From positions 3,188 through 67,187 of the forward strand of contig CAZDGF010000010.1 of the NCBI GenBank assembly GCA_964505065.1: 64,000 bases of DNA, in the 5' to 3' direction. Source of the stretch: JABMMZ01 sp964505065. GTDB lineage: Bacteria; Bacteroidota; Bacteroidia; NS11-12g; UBA955. Below are positions 53,693-63,152 of this stretch, piece by piece (the stretch's first letter is position 1; each line of letters starts with the position of its first letter). The notes beneath the pieces were generated by a model that worked only from the letters and a program-made list of their open reading frames with translations, was not told the DNA's origin and did no database searches. Both the position numbers and the translations under genes were made by a program.

Positions 53693-53947
53693 ATGTTAGT
53701 AGCAAGTATATCCGATTTTAGAAAAGATTTAAAAGTCTATTTAGAAAAAGTAGTGAAAAATTTTGAAACTTTAATAATCAATAGAGGTAAAAATGGAGGA
53801 ATTGTTATAATGTCATTAGAAGAATATAACGCATTAATGGCAACAAACTATGAAATGTCTTCAAGAAAAAATGAAAAACGTTTAGATTCATCAATAGAAA
53901 AATTAAAAAAAGGAAAAGTTTTAGAAAAAACACTGTTGGAAAAATAG
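53693..53947 (+). CDS. yefM: YefM-type (Phd/YefM) antitoxin, module 1
   Basis: 84 aa. Starts MLVASISDFRKDLKVYLEKV and continues INRGKNGGIVIMSLEEYNAL, the conserved Phd/YefM DNA-binding N-domain; the C-terminal ~30 residues form the toxin-binding helix. Preceded by a strong palindromic operator. One base separates its stop from the toxin ATG (53949). Confidence 0.92.
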   Translation: MLVASISDFRKDLKVYLEKVVKNFETLIINRGKNGGIVIMSLEEYNALMATNYEMSSRKNEKRLDSSIEKLKKGKVLEKTLLEK

Positions 53948-53948
53948 A

Positions 53949-54206
53949 ATGAAATACGTTTTTACAGATGAATCGTGGGAAGATTATCTTTATTGGCAAA
54001 AAATAGATAAATCAAAACTAAAACGTATCAATGAATTACTGAAAGATATTTCAAGAAATCCTTTTGAAGGTATTGGCAAACCAGAACCTTTAAAGCATAA
54101 ATATTCAGGTTTTTGGTCTCGCAGAATAGACGAAGAACACCGATTAATTTATAGATACGAAGAAGGTGAGATACAAATTGTAAAATGTAGATTTCACTAT
54201 GATTAA
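53949..54206 (+). CDS. yoeB: YoeB-type toxin, module 1
   Basis: 85 aa mRNA-cleaving toxin of the RelE fold. All family landmarks are intact: ESWEDYLYWQKIDKSKLKRI, NPFEGIGKPEPLKHKYSGFW, SRRIDEEHRLIYR and the terminal CRFHYD with the catalytic His and C-terminal Tyr. It cuts mRNA at the ribosome. About two-thirds identical by eye to the second YoeB at 61581-61835. Confidence 0.93.
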   Translation: MKYVFTDESWEDYLYWQKIDKSKLKRINELLKDISRNPFEGIGKPEPLKHKYSGFWSRRIDEEHRLIYRYEEGEIQIVKCRFHYD

Positions 54207-54273
54207 ATCAATAACTACCATAAAAATCTCAAAATCAATCGTTCTTAATTATTAACTATTCATTCTTAATTAC

Positions 54274-54281
54274 TACCTTTG
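54274..54281 (+). promoter_or_regulatory. -7 promoter box of mdh
   Basis: TACCTTTG, an exact TAnnTTTG match, 39 nt before the mdh ATG. Confidence 0.5.
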
Positions 54282-54320
54282 CACCCAATTTAAAAAACCA
54301 CATTAAAAATAAACAAATAT

Positions 54321-55256
54321 ATGAAAGTAACAGTAGTAGGCGCAGGAGCAGTAGGCGCAACATGTGCCGATAACATAGCCCGCAGAGAGCTTTGCACAGA
54401 ATTAGTTTTATTAGATATTAAAGAAGGCATAAGCGAAGGTAAAGCCTTAGATTTATTTCAAACCTCTTCATTGTGCGGTTTTGATACAAAAATTACTGGA
54501 AGTACTAATGATTATGCTAAAACAGCCAATAGCAATGTAGTAGTAATTACAAGTGGTATTCCTCGTAAACCTGGTATGACCCGTGAAGAATTAATTGGTA
54601 TAAATGCAGGTATTGTAAAAGGTGTAACAGAAAATATTTTACAACATTCGCCAAATGCTATCATCATTATAGTAAGCAACCCTATGGATACTATGACTTA
54701 TTTGGCATTGAAAGCAAGTGGCTTACCTAAAAATAGAATTATTGGTATGGGCGGTATTTTAGATAGCGCACGTTTTAAATGTTATTTATCTTTAGCCAGT
54801 GGTGCTTCTACTAATGATTTGCACGCAGTGGTAATAGGCGGACATGGCGATACAACAATGATACCTTTAACAAGATTGGCTACTATTAATGGCGTGCCAG
54901 CAAGCTATAGATTAGATACAGAAACTTTGAAAAAAGTAGCTTCCGATACGATGGTGGGCGGTGCTACATTAACAGGTTTATTAGGCACAAGCGCATGGTA
55001 TGCACCTGGTGCTGCTGTGGCTGCCTTAGTAGAAAGTATAGTTAGAGATGAGAAAAAATTATTTCCTTGCTGTGTAGCTTTAGATGGCGAATACGGACAA
55101 AAAGACATTTGCTTGGGCGTGCCTGTAATTATTGGTAAAAATGGCTGGGAAGAAATAGTAGATTACAAACTAAACGAAGAAGAACAAGCGGCATTCAATA
55201 AAAGTGCAGAAGCTGTAAGAAGTATGAATAGCGTTTTAAGTGCTATGAGTATGTAA
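54321..55256 (+). CDS. mdh: Malate dehydrogenase
   Basis: 311 aa, LDH-like type of MDH. NAD-binding GAGAVGATCADNIA with the acidic Asp of VLLDIKEG (NAD over NADP). Substrate-binding Arg in GIPRKPGMTREELIGINAGI and catalytic His in VVIGGHGDTTMIPL. It interconverts malate and oxaloacetate in the TCA cycle. Confidence 0.95.
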   Translation: MKVTVVGAGAVGATCADNIARRELCTELVLLDIKEGISEGKALDLFQTSSLCGFDTKITGSTNDYAKTANSNVVVITSGIPRKPGMTREELIGINAGIVKGVTENILQHSPNAIIIIVSNPMDTMTYLALKASGLPKNRIIGMGGILDSARFKCYLSLASGASTNDLHAVVIGGHGDTTMIPLTRLATINGVPASYRLDTETLKKVASDTMVGGATLTGLLGTSAWYAPGAAVAALVESIVRDEKKLFPCCVALDGEYGQKDICLGVPVIIGKNGWEEIVDYKLNEEEQAAFNKSAEAVRSMNSVLSAMSM

Positions 55257-55281
55257 TTGAAAATAATTTTGAATATATAAG

Positions 55282-55310
55282 AAAGCCAAGATAATTTTAT
55301 CTTGGCTTTT
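55282..55310 (+). terminator. Intrinsic terminator of mdh
   Basis: AAAGCCAAGATAA (55282-55294) pairs with TTATCTTGGCTTT (55297-55309), giving a 13-bp perfect stem with a 2-nt spacer, 26 bp after the mdh stop. Confidence 0.85.
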
Positions 55311-55381
55311 AGTTTGTAATCTTTTTGTAAAATTTTCTCCCCCAAAATTAATGAGTACTACAATTTAACTAATTTCGAAAG

Positions 55382-56212
55382 ATGAAGAAACTCTTACTTA
55401 ATTTTTTTATTTTAATTTTTTTAAAAGCAAGTGCTACCGACACATGCAAATTAAATTTAATGGCTAAATTTATTACACATGATGTTTGCGAAAATCAAAA
55501 TATAATTTTGTCAAATCAAACAACAACTATTTATTCAAATATTACTTATAATTGGGATTTTGGCGATGGTACTTTTTCTACAGATAAACTTCCTATAAAC
55601 AAAAAATATAAAACTTATGGGGAAGATTATACTTTTCTAATTAAGCTATTTGTAAATGCTAATAATGGTTGTATTGATACTTTTAATAAAATAATTACAA
55701 TAAATGGAGAGCCAAAAATAAAAGTAGAGAAAGTATTTGACTTTAACTTACCTCAAAATATATCTGCATTTGAAGTAAAGTATTCAAATAATCGAAACTT
55801 GAAAAATATTCAATGGGTATTACCTAATAACGATATTAAAGATAAAGATACTATTCATATTTTAAATACTATAAAAGTAATTAAAAATAGAGTATTAGCT
55901 ATTGCTACAAATCATCAAAATTGTATAGGTAAAGATAGTACATTGTTTTTTGCTGTTGGAAATATTAAATCTTTAAAGCAAAATCCTAACATTCAATTTG
56001 AAAACCCTACTAACAAAAATTTAATTCTAAAAAATTTATCTTCAAATACAAGCTATGCAATAGTTTCGGAATTAGGTATTATTTTAAAAAATGGAGTTTT
56101 AAAAGAGGGAATAAATGAAATTAATTTTTCAAATAGTGGTATATATTTTTTGGAAACCCAAGATAATAATGGTATAAAGTATTATCAAAAGATAATAGTC
56201 TTACATTTCTAA
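55382..56212 (+). CDS. Secreted PKD-domain protein with a short C-terminal sorting-like domain
   Basis: 276 aa. Signal MKKLLLNFFILIFLKASA. One clear PKD domain (ITYNWDFGDGTFSTD ... GEDYTFLIKLFVNANNGCID), a second less clear beta domain, then a C-terminal stretch (NPNIQFENPTNKNLILKN ... GIYFLETQDNNGIKYYQKII) with the layout of a type A CTD though without the usual NPF/YPNP. Its end overlaps the convergent FAH gene by 12 nt (56201-56212). Confidence 0.65.
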   Translation: MKKLLLNFFILIFLKASATDTCKLNLMAKFITHDVCENQNIILSNQTTTIYSNITYNWDFGDGTFSTDKLPINKKYKTYGEDYTFLIKLFVNANNGCIDTFNKIITINGEPKIKVEKVFDFNLPQNISAFEVKYSNNRNLKNIQWVLPNNDIKDKDTIHILNTIKVIKNRVLAIATNHQNCIGKDSTLFFAVGNIKSLKQNPNIQFENPTNKNLILKNLSSNTSYAIVSELGIILKNGVLKEGINEINFSNSGIYFLETQDNNGIKYYQKIIVLHF

Positions 56213-57217
56213 AGTTTGTTTTTTCAATGCCAATATTGAAAAATCCGATTCTACGGCTTTTATGGTATTGGTAAGTTTACCCAAGCCTGTAATTTCCATT
56301 TCTACTATATCATTGGCTTGTAGCCATTGTGGTTTATAGCTTTTATCGTTTAGCAAGCCTGTTCCATTTAGTTCTAAAAAGCAACCTGTGCCTACTGTGC
56401 CACTGCCAATTACATCGCCAGCCAATACATCTACACCATAAGCGCAACGCTCTATTATTTCGGCAAATGTCCAATCCATTTCGGCTACATTGCCGCTGCT
56501 AACTTGTATGCCATTTACCCAACATTTCATATCCAAATTATGGCTATTGCCTGTGTGGTTGGCTTTGGCTGCTGTTAGGTTGGCTTTCAGTTCATCGGGC
56601 GTTATTAAGTAAGGACCAATAACAGTACTAAAATCTTTGCCTTTGGCTGGACCAAGGTTTAAAAGCATTTCTTCCATTTGCAAAGTACGTGCGCTCATAT
56701 CATTCATAATGGTATAGCCTGCTATGTATTCATCGGCTTTTTCGGCTTTTATGTTACGTCCTTTTTTACCCAAAACTACAGCAATCTCTAATTCAAAATC
56801 TAATTTTTGAAAATGGTCGGGCATACACCAAATATCGCCAGGACCTTGTATGGCATTATGGTTGGTAAAATAAAAAATAGGATATTGGTCAAATTCAGGT
56901 ATCATAGGCACACCTCTGTTTCTGCGAGCTGCTGCTACGTGTTGCCTAAAAGCGTAACCATCTCTGCAACTTGTTGGGTTGGTTATTGGTGCTTGTAAAA
57001 CATTATCTGAATAGGCTATGCCCTCAATATTTGTTTTACCTTCTATAATTTCTAATTCTGCTTGCCTTATGGCATCCATTCCGCTTTCGCCAGTTTGCAA
57101 AAGTGTAAGCATGTCGTTTGGCAAAGTATTGTTATGTGCATTTACATCGTATAGTTTACCATTGGTGTATAGCCCAAGTCTATCGCCATTATTGGTTTTA
57201 AAGGTTACTAATTTCAT
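56201..57217 (-). CDS. Fumarylacetoacetate hydrolase-family protein
   Basis: 338 aa. The C-terminal FAH fold shows DFELEIAVVLGKKGRNI, GYTIMNDMSARTLQMEE and GKDFSTVIGPYLIT, with acidic metal ligands in the ELEIAVV segment; SSGNVAEMDWTFAEIIERCA and GDVIGSGTVGTGCFLELNG follow. Bacterial two-domain FAH-like enzymes cleave fumarylacetoacetate in tyrosine breakdown or act on related diketo acids. No homogentisate dioxygenase is adjacent, so the substrate is uncertain. Confidence 0.85.
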   Translation of the reverse strand: MKLVTFKTNNGDRLGLYTNGKLYDVNAHNNTLPNDMLTLLQTGESGMDAIRQAELEIIEGKTNIEGIAYSDNVLQAPITNPTSCRDGYAFRQHVAAARRNRGVPMIPEFDQYPIFYFTNHNAIQGPGDIWCMPDHFQKLDFELEIAVVLGKKGRNIKAEKADEYIAGYTIMNDMSARTLQMEEMLLNLGPAKGKDFSTVIGPYLITPDELKANLTAAKANHTGNSHNLDMKCWVNGIQVSSGNVAEMDWTFAEIIERCAYGVDVLAGDVIGSGTVGTGCFLELNGTGLLNDKSYKPQWLQANDIVEMEITGLGKLTNTIKAVESDFSILALKKQTLEM

Positions 57218-57220
57218 TTT

Positions 57221-58204
57221 TTAAAATGTTTTTAAGAAATTTTTTAAGCCCATAATATTGGGTACACTCATTTTATCTGCCCCTTTTTTATCGCTTAAAT
57301 ATATAGAATACCAATCGGTAATATAAATGGCTTTGTAAAGTTCAAAGATAGAGGCATTAGCCAAGTTTATTTCATATATTTTATTGCCTTGTTGTTCAAG
57401 CAATTGTTTAAGGTAGGCAAAACGCCCTGTATTGCGAGGGTTTGAAAAACTATTGATAAATATAAAATTGGTAGGCAATGCGCCATAATAGGTTTCAAAT
57501 ACATTGTGATTTGCCTCTGGCAGCACATTTACAAAGCATTCTGTTTTGGCATTTTCTTGCAATTGTTGGCAAAAACGAATACCTACTGCTTCTGTAGCAT
57601 TATCGGTAACTACAGCATATTTATTTTTTATACTTGCCTCAAAAAAAGCAAGCATTTGTTTGGCTTCATTTTTATAGTTTTCTTTATTTTGATAAATAAC
57701 ATTTGTGTTTTCTAATTCTGTTTTGGTATCTACATTAAACAATTCGCCAAGAATAAGTAAATTATAAGTAAGCGAGAAGCCAAGTGCCATACGGGGTTGA
57801 TAGCCATTTTCTACTGTATAAAGATTTCTTTTATCGGCTATGGCAAGCTCTGTAAGTTCGCCTCCAGATGATATAATGATAATTGTACAACCCAATTGCT
57901 TTGCTTGGGCATACATTGCTAAAGTTTCTTCCGTAGTGCCGCTATAAGAGCTAAGAATTACCAAAGATTTTGAATTGGTATAGTGTGGCAAACTATAATC
58001 GCTATATACCTCTATGGGCAAGGTAGCCTTATCTGTAAAATAGGCTTTTGCTATTCTGCCTCCAATGCCGCTGCCACCCAAGCCGCAAATAATAACATTA
58101 TCGAAATTATTTTTTAAAAGCCCATGCCCATTATAATTGGCTATGGCAAATTGTATTTGATTGTAAAATTGTTCTAAAGATATTTCGTGTGTTATTGCCG
58201 ACAT
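57221..58204 (-). CDS. Bifunctional phosphoglucose/phosphomannose isomerase
   Basis: 327 aa SIS-domain protein. ICGLGGSGIGGRIAKAYF and VILSSYSGTTEETLAMY are the two sugar-phosphate-binding loops, and ENAKTECFVNVLPEANHNVF holds the catalytic His/Glu region. The layout matches PGI/PMI isomerases (archaeal and Bacteroidota type), linking fructose-6-P with glucose-6-P and mannose-6-P. It starts 3 bp before the FAH gene on the same strand. Confidence 0.88.
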   Translation of the reverse strand: MSAITHEISLEQFYNQIQFAIANYNGHGLLKNNFDNVIICGLGGSGIGGRIAKAYFTDKATLPIEVYSDYSLPHYTNSKSLVILSSYSGTTEETLAMYAQAKQLGCTIIIISSGGELTELAIADKRNLYTVENGYQPRMALGFSLTYNLLILGELFNVDTKTELENTNVIYQNKENYKNEAKQMLAFFEASIKNKYAVVTDNATEAVGIRFCQQLQENAKTECFVNVLPEANHNVFETYYGALPTNFIFINSFSNPRNTGRFAYLKQLLEQQGNKIYEINLANASIFELYKAIYITDWYSIYLSDKKGADKMSVPNIMGLKNFLKTF

Positions 58205-58373
58205 ACATTTTTAAAAAATGCGAAAATACAAAACTTACACAATTATTAAACGCTTAAATTCAAAATTAATGATTTTATGATGTTATATTTATAGAATTTA
58301 TAACACCTTATTATTTTTAGAAGTAGGGGTTTGAACAGATTTTACCCTATTTCTTATTTTAGAAATAATTTTT

Positions 58374-61202
58374 TTAGCGGCTTTTGGCTTTGCCTAAGTT
58401 TTTCACACCCAATTTCTCTTTCAAATACTCTCCAGTATAGCCCTCTTTACTTTTTATCATATCTTCTGGTGTGCCTTCAAATACTAAATTGCCGCCTGCA
58501 TTGCCACCCTCTACACCAAGGTCTATTATCCAATCGGCACATTTTATTACCTCCATATTATGCTCTATAATAATAACGGTATGCCCTTTCTCTATTAGGG
58601 CATTAAAGCAATACAATAGCTTTTTAATATCATTAAAATGTAAGCCTGTAGTGGGTTCATCAAAAATAAAAACAGTATGGGTTTCTTTGCTATTGCCTTT
58701 ACCTAAAAAAGTGGCAAGTTTTACCCTTTGTGCTTCGCCTCCACTTAGGGTATTACTGCTTTGCCCAAGGGTTACATAGCCAAGTCCTACTTTTTGCAAA
58801 GGCTCTATTTTATTGGCTATGGTAGTATTTTCTGCAAAAAATTCCATTGCTTCATCTACAGTTAAATCTAAAATATCGGCTATATTTTTGCTTTTGTAAG
58901 TTACTTCTAATATTTCTTCTTTAAAACGCTTGCCTTTACAGAACTCACAAGGTAATATTAAATCTGCCATAAATTGCATTTCTATGGTTACATCGCCCTC
59001 ACCTTTGCAATGCTCACATCTGCCGCCATCTACATTGAATGAAAAATGAGAGGGTTTTAGTTTTTTAACTTTTGATGCGGGTAATTCTGAAAACAAATCT
59101 CTAATGCTATCATAAGCTTTTAGGTAAGTAATAGGATTGCTTCTGCTCGATTTTCCAATAGGGTTTTGGTCTACCATTTCCACTTGTTTTACCAAATGAA
59201 TATCGCCAGCTATACGCTCGTGGTTGCCAGTTTTTGTGCTTGTAAAATCGCCAATGGTTTTTTGCAAAGCAGGGTAAAAAATATTTTTTACCAAAGTGGT
59301 TTTTCCACTACCGCTAACGCCTGTAATGCAAGTAATAACTTGCAATGGAAACTTAACATTGATGTTTTTTAAATTATTTTCTCTTGCGCCTATTATTTCT
59401 ATGCTATTGCGCCATGTTCGTCTATTTTGTGGCAGTTCTATATTTTCTTTTCCACTTAAATATTTCCCTGTAAGGCTATTATCATCTTTCAATATTTCAT
59501 TAAAAGTACCGCTAAACACCAAATTACCTCCTTTTGTACCAGCCATTGGTCCTATATCTATAATTCTATCGGCAGCTTTCATCATTTCATCTTCATGCTC
59601 TACAACTATTACCGTATTGCCTATGGCTTGTAGGGTTTTTAACACTTCTATCAGTTTTTTAGTATCTCGTGGATGCAGCCCAATGCTTGGCTCATCTAAA
59701 ATATACATACTGCCTGTAAGACTGCTGCCAAGCGATGTTGCCAAATTGATACGTTGCGATTCGCCACCACTCAAAGTATTGCTCAATCTATTCAAACCCA
59801 AATAGCCCAAACCTACATTTTGCAAAAAATGCAATCTGTTTTTAATTTCTAAAAAAATACGTCCTGCTATTTTGGTATCTGTTTCGCCCAATTTTACTGC
59901 CGAAAAATAAGCATTGGCATTTTCTACACTCATTAGCACCACCTCTTGTAGCGATATTTTTTCAGGTACCGTCTTACTTGCATTAGTGGCTACCAATTTT
60001 ACATAAGCGGCATCTTTTCTTAAGCGTGTTCCCTTACAATCAGGACATACAGTACGCCCACGGTAGCGACTAAGCATTACACGGTATTGAATTTTATACG
60101 ATTGTGTTTCTATGTATTTAAAAAATTCATTTAGCCCTTGCACTTTATCATTGCCTTGCCAAAGCAAGTCTTTTTCTGCATCTGTTAAATCGTAATAAGC
60201 CCTATGCGATGGAAAATTAAATTTTACAGCTTGCTTTACAAAATTATCTTTCCATTCGCCCATACTTTCACCTTTCCATGGCACAATACAGCCCTCAAAT
60301 ACCGAAAGGCTTTTATCTGGAATTACCAAATCTTCATCTATTCCTATTACATTGCCATAGCCCTCGCAAGTTTTGCAAGCACCAATTGGATTATTAAAAC
60401 TCAAAAAATCTTGTGTTGGTATTTCAAATTGAATGCCATCTAACTCAAACTTATTGCTGTATTCCGTTATTTTATCTTCTATTTTTAAAAAACAACTTCC
60501 TTTGCCTTCCCAAAAAGCACTTTCAATACTATCTGCTGCTCTGCTTAATAAATCTTCATCAGTACTATCTGCTACAATTCTGTCAATTACCAAATAAATG
60601 GCTTTGGGTTTCAAATCTTTTTTTATATCTATTTCAGTTAGTTTTTTTATTTCGCTATCAATTAAAATTCTTACAAAACCTTGCTGAATATATTTGTCTA
60701 AAGTTTCTTTTTCTTTGCCTTTTTCAAAAGTTAATTTACTTAAAATTAATACACTTTCTTCGTTTTGCATTTGCTGTATTTGGGCTACAACATCGGCAAC
60801 AGTTTGGCGTTTTACCTCCTTGCCGCTTACAGGCGAAAATGTTTTACCTACACGTGCAAAAAGCAATTTCAAATAATCGTAAATCTCTGTACTTGTAGCT
60901 ACCGTACTACGTGGATTTCGTGTATTTACCTTTTGCTCTATGGCTATTGCAGGGGCAAGTCCTTCTATAAAATCTACCTCTGGCTTATTCATTCTACCCA
61001 AAAACTGGCGGGCATAGCTGCTCAAACTTTCAACATACCTACGTTGCCCTTCAGCAAAAAGTGTATCAAATACTAAACTGCTTTTTCCACTGCCCGAAAC
61101 CCCTGTAACCACTGTAAAACTGCCCGATGGTATTTCTACATTGATATTCTTTAGATTATGAACTTTTGCCCCTTTTATAACGATATTTTTATACTTTGCC
61201 AC
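58374..61202 (-). CDS. uvrA: Excinuclease ABC subunit A
   Basis: 942 aa. Two ABC ATPase modules: Walker A VVTGVSGSGKSSLVFDTLFA and CITGVSGSGKTTLVKNIFYP, signature motifs NTLSGGESQRINLA and NTLSGGEAQRVKLA. Zinc sites are visible as ACKTCEGYG, VCPDCKGTRL and CEHCKGEGD ... CEFCKGKRF. It recognises bulky DNA lesions and loads UvrB. Complete and normal in size. Confidence 0.97.
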   Translation of the reverse strand: MAKYKNIVIKGAKVHNLKNINVEIPSGSFTVVTGVSGSGKSSLVFDTLFAEGQRRYVESLSSYARQFLGRMNKPEVDFIEGLAPAIAIEQKVNTRNPRSTVATSTEIYDYLKLLFARVGKTFSPVSGKEVKRQTVADVVAQIQQMQNEESVLILSKLTFEKGKEKETLDKYIQQGFVRILIDSEIKKLTEIDIKKDLKPKAIYLVIDRIVADSTDEDLLSRAADSIESAFWEGKGSCFLKIEDKITEYSNKFELDGIQFEIPTQDFLSFNNPIGACKTCEGYGNVIGIDEDLVIPDKSLSVFEGCIVPWKGESMGEWKDNFVKQAVKFNFPSHRAYYDLTDAEKDLLWQGNDKVQGLNEFFKYIETQSYKIQYRVMLSRYRGRTVCPDCKGTRLRKDAAYVKLVATNASKTVPEKISLQEVVLMSVENANAYFSAVKLGETDTKIAGRIFLEIKNRLHFLQNVGLGYLGLNRLSNTLSGGESQRINLATSLGSSLTGSMYILDEPSIGLHPRDTKKLIEVLKTLQAIGNTVIVVEHEDEMMKAADRIIDIGPMAGTKGGNLVFSGTFNEILKDDNSLTGKYLSGKENIELPQNRRTWRNSIEIIGARENNLKNINVKFPLQVITCITGVSGSGKTTLVKNIFYPALQKTIGDFTSTKTGNHERIAGDIHLVKQVEMVDQNPIGKSSRSNPITYLKAYDSIRDLFSELPASKVKKLKPSHFSFNVDGGRCEHCKGEGDVTIEMQFMADLILPCEFCKGKRFKEEILEVTYKSKNIADILDLTVDEAMEFFAENTTIANKIEPLQKVGLGYVTLGQSSNTLSGGEAQRVKLATFLGKGNSKETHTVFIFDEPTTGLHFNDIKKLLYCFNALIEKGHTVIIIEHNMEVIKCADWIIDLGVEGGNAGGNLVFEGTPEDMIKSKEGYTGEYLKEKLGVKNLGKAKSR

Positions 61203-61221
61203 TGCTGAATTTTAAAACGTG

Positions 61222-61229
61222 CAAAGTTA
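61222..61229 (-). promoter_or_regulatory. -7 promoter box of uvrA
   Basis: Reverse strand TAACTTTG, 19 nt before the uvrA ATG. No SOS box was recognised. Confidence 0.45.
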
Positions 61230-61300
61230 ATAGAATGTTTGAGCCAAAAAGTAAATTTTAGAAAATAGATATTAAAGTTTTATAAATAAAAATAAATACT

Positions 61301-61342
61301 TAATTTTGTACATAAATAAATACTTATGCAAGTACTTAATTA
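61301..61342 (+). promoter_or_regulatory. Promoter and imperfect operator of yefM-yoeB module 2
   Basis: TAATTTTG (61301-61308) matches TAnnTTTG. TAATTTTGTAC (61301-61311) and GTACTTAATTA (61332-61342) form an imperfect inverted repeat spanning the start codon. AAATACTT occurs twice upstream of the start and an AGTACTT variant follows it, possible antitoxin sites. The layout differs from the perfect palindrome of module 1. Confidence 0.5.
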
Positions 61343-61580
61343 TACTGAATTGCGACAAAATCTTTCTAAAAACTTAAATCAAGTTTCAGAAAACGATGAA
61401 ATTATAATCGTATCGAGAGGTAAAGATAAAAACGTAGTTATTATTCCGTTAGATGAATACAATGCGATGTTGGAAACCATTCATTTAACAGGCAATAAAA
61501 AAAATGTATTGCGCCTGCAACATTCAATTGATGAGATAAAAAAGGATAAAACTTTTATTAAAAAATTGATAGAAAAATAA
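61326..61580 (+). CDS. yefM: YefM-type (Phd/YefM) antitoxin, module 2
   Basis: 84 aa. MQVLNYTELRQNLSKNLNQV, then VSRGKDKNVVIIPLDEYNAM, is the YefM N-domain; the C-terminal helix ends KKDKTFIKKLIEK. Its TAA directly abuts the toxin ATG. It is clearly diverged from module 1's antitoxin in sequence, more than the toxins are from each other. Confidence 0.92.
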   Translation: MQVLNYTELRQNLSKNLNQVSENDEIIIVSRGKDKNVVIIPLDEYNAMLETIHLTGNKKNVLRLQHSIDEIKKDKTFIKKLIEK

Positions 61581-61835
61581 ATGAGGCTTTGTTTTACAAG
61601 CTATGGCTGGGAAGACTATCTTTATTGGCAAAATACGGATAAATCTACTTTAAAACGAATTAATTTATTGATTAAAGATTGCCTAAGAAATCCTTTTGAA
61701 GGCATTGGAAAACCAGAACCTTTAAAGGGAAATTTGAGTGGCTATTGGAGCAGAAGAATAGATGGCGAACATCGCTTGGTGTATAAATATGAAGATAAAA
61801 AACTTTATATTTTGCAATGCAGATACCATTATTAA
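61581..61835 (+). CDS. yoeB: YoeB-type toxin, module 2
   Basis: 84 aa. GWEDYLYWQNTDKSTLKRI, NPFEGIGKPEPLKGNLSGYW, SRRIDGEHRLVYK and terminal CRYHY are all intact, so the toxin should be active. Paralogue of the module 1 toxin 7.6 kb away. Confidence 0.93.
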   Translation: MRLCFTSYGWEDYLYWQNTDKSTLKRINLLIKDCLRNPFEGIGKPEPLKGNLSGYWSRRIDGEHRLVYKYEDKKLYILQCRYHY

Positions 61836-61882
61836 TTATATATTCTTAATTATAAATTCTTCATTCTTAATTCTTCATTAAC

Positions 61883-61890
61883 TACCTTTG
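61883..61890 (+). promoter_or_regulatory. -7 promoter box of the CvfB-like gene
   Basis: TACCTTTG ends 8 nt before the ATG at 61899, so the message is predicted to have almost no leader. Confidence 0.55.
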
Positions 61891-61898
61891 CCTTTAAT

Positions 61899-62735
61899 AT
61901 GATACAAATAGGCGAATACCAAACTTTAGAGATATTGCGACATACAACCCCTGGCTTATTTCTGGGCGATGAAAAAGGAAACGATGTGCTGCTGCCCAAT
62001 AAATATGTACCCAAAGAATTTAACATTGGCGACAAAATAGAAGTATTTGTATATCTTGATTTTGATGAGCGTTTGGTAGCCACAACTATAAAGCCCTACA
62101 TTACACTGAACAATTATGCCGCCCTAAAGGTGGTAGTCAATAGCCGAGTAGGTGCTTTTTTAGATTGGGGATTAGAAAAAGATTTATTTGTACCCTTTAA
62201 AGAGCAAATTAGCCAAATGCGAGCAGGCGAATATTATTTAGTGTATATGTATGAAGATAAAAGCACTGGGCGACTTGCTGCTACCGAGCGTATAAAACGC
62301 TACCTTAAAAATGAAACACTAACGGTAGAAGAAGGCGAGCAAGTGGAACTGATAATAGCCAATAAAACCGACCTTGGTATAAATGCTATTATCAATGAAA
62401 AACATTTGGGCTTAATATACCACGATGAAATATTTAGAAACCTACAATTGGGCGAAAAAACAAAAGGCTATATTAAAAAAATAAGAGAAGACAATAAAAT
62501 AGATATTAGCCTACAGCCAATGGGCTACCGCAATGTAATAGAACCCACAGCCCAGCATATATTAGATGCCTTAAAACGCCACAATGGTGTACTTAAACTA
62601 ACCGACAATAGTACACCAGAAGATATAAAACGCATATTGCAAATGAGCAAAAAAACATTTAAAAAAACCATTGGCTTGCTATACAAACAGCAACAAATAG
62701 CCATAAAAGAAGATGGCATATATTTGCTTAAATAA
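61899..62735 (+). CDS. CvfB-like S1-domain RNA-binding protein
   Basis: 278 aa. Tandem S1/OB folds: GEYQTLEILRHTTPGLFLGD then VNSRVGAFLDWGLEKDLFVP and GYIKKIREDNKIDISLQPMG. A C-terminal winged-helix segment (AQHILDALKRHNGVLKL ... RILQMSKKTFKKTIGLLYKQ) completes the CvfB/YitL layout. CvfB proteins bind RNA and affect virulence gene expression in Staphylococcus; a role here is not known. Confidence 0.87.
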   Translation: MIQIGEYQTLEILRHTTPGLFLGDEKGNDVLLPNKYVPKEFNIGDKIEVFVYLDFDERLVATTIKPYITLNNYAALKVVVNSRVGAFLDWGLEKDLFVPFKEQISQMRAGEYYLVYMYEDKSTGRLAATERIKRYLKNETLTVEEGEQVELIIANKTDLGINAIINEKHLGLIYHDEIFRNLQLGEKTKGYIKKIREDNKIDISLQPMGYRNVIEPTAQHILDALKRHNGVLKLTDNSTPEDIKRILQMSKKTFKKTIGLLYKQQQIAIKEDGIYLLK

Positions 62736-62753
62736 TAAAAATACATTTGAATT

Positions 62754-63140
62754 ATGAATATAGAAGAAATAAAAAATGACGTAATTTATACAGAAAGCTC
62801 AAAAAGACTTTTTGAACTTATGATAATTCTAACCGAAGAAGATACTGTATTAAGGATAAATCTTATTAAACAGGAGGATATTAGTATTAAAACCGAAATT
62901 AAAGGTAAAATAGCCTTAGTTTCTACGCTTCAAAGTATAATTGATAAACGATTACAAGAGGTAAATAATACAGAAAGGGAAAAAGATAGAAAAGAATTAT
63001 TAGTAAATAGACAGTTTAGAATTGCTGCCGAATCAATACTTAAAAGAGAAACTTTTGAAAAATTAAAAGAACTATCAAATTTGAACTATTTAGAATTTAA
63101 AAATTTAAAATCGCTTTTAAAACAAAACAAAATTGAATAA
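62754..63140 (+). CDS. Hypothetical protein
   Basis: 128 aa, 18 bp after the CvfB-like gene and likely co-transcribed. Highly charged and mostly helical (LIKQEDISIKTEIKGKIALV, then DKRLQEVNNTEREKDRKELL), suggesting a coiled coil. No family recognised. It has normal codon use for the region. Confidence 0.5.
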   Translation: MNIEEIKNDVIYTESSKRLFELMIILTEEDTVLRINLIKQEDISIKTEIKGKIALVSTLQSIIDKRLQEVNNTEREKDRKELLVNRQFRIAAESILKRETFEKLKELSNLNYLEFKNLKSLLKQNKIE

Positions 63141-63152
63141 GAAAAACAATAG

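Noticed and set aside
61222..61252. SOS box at uvrA
   Set aside because: No LexA-type palindrome is recognisable near the promoter; only a vegetative -7 box is present.
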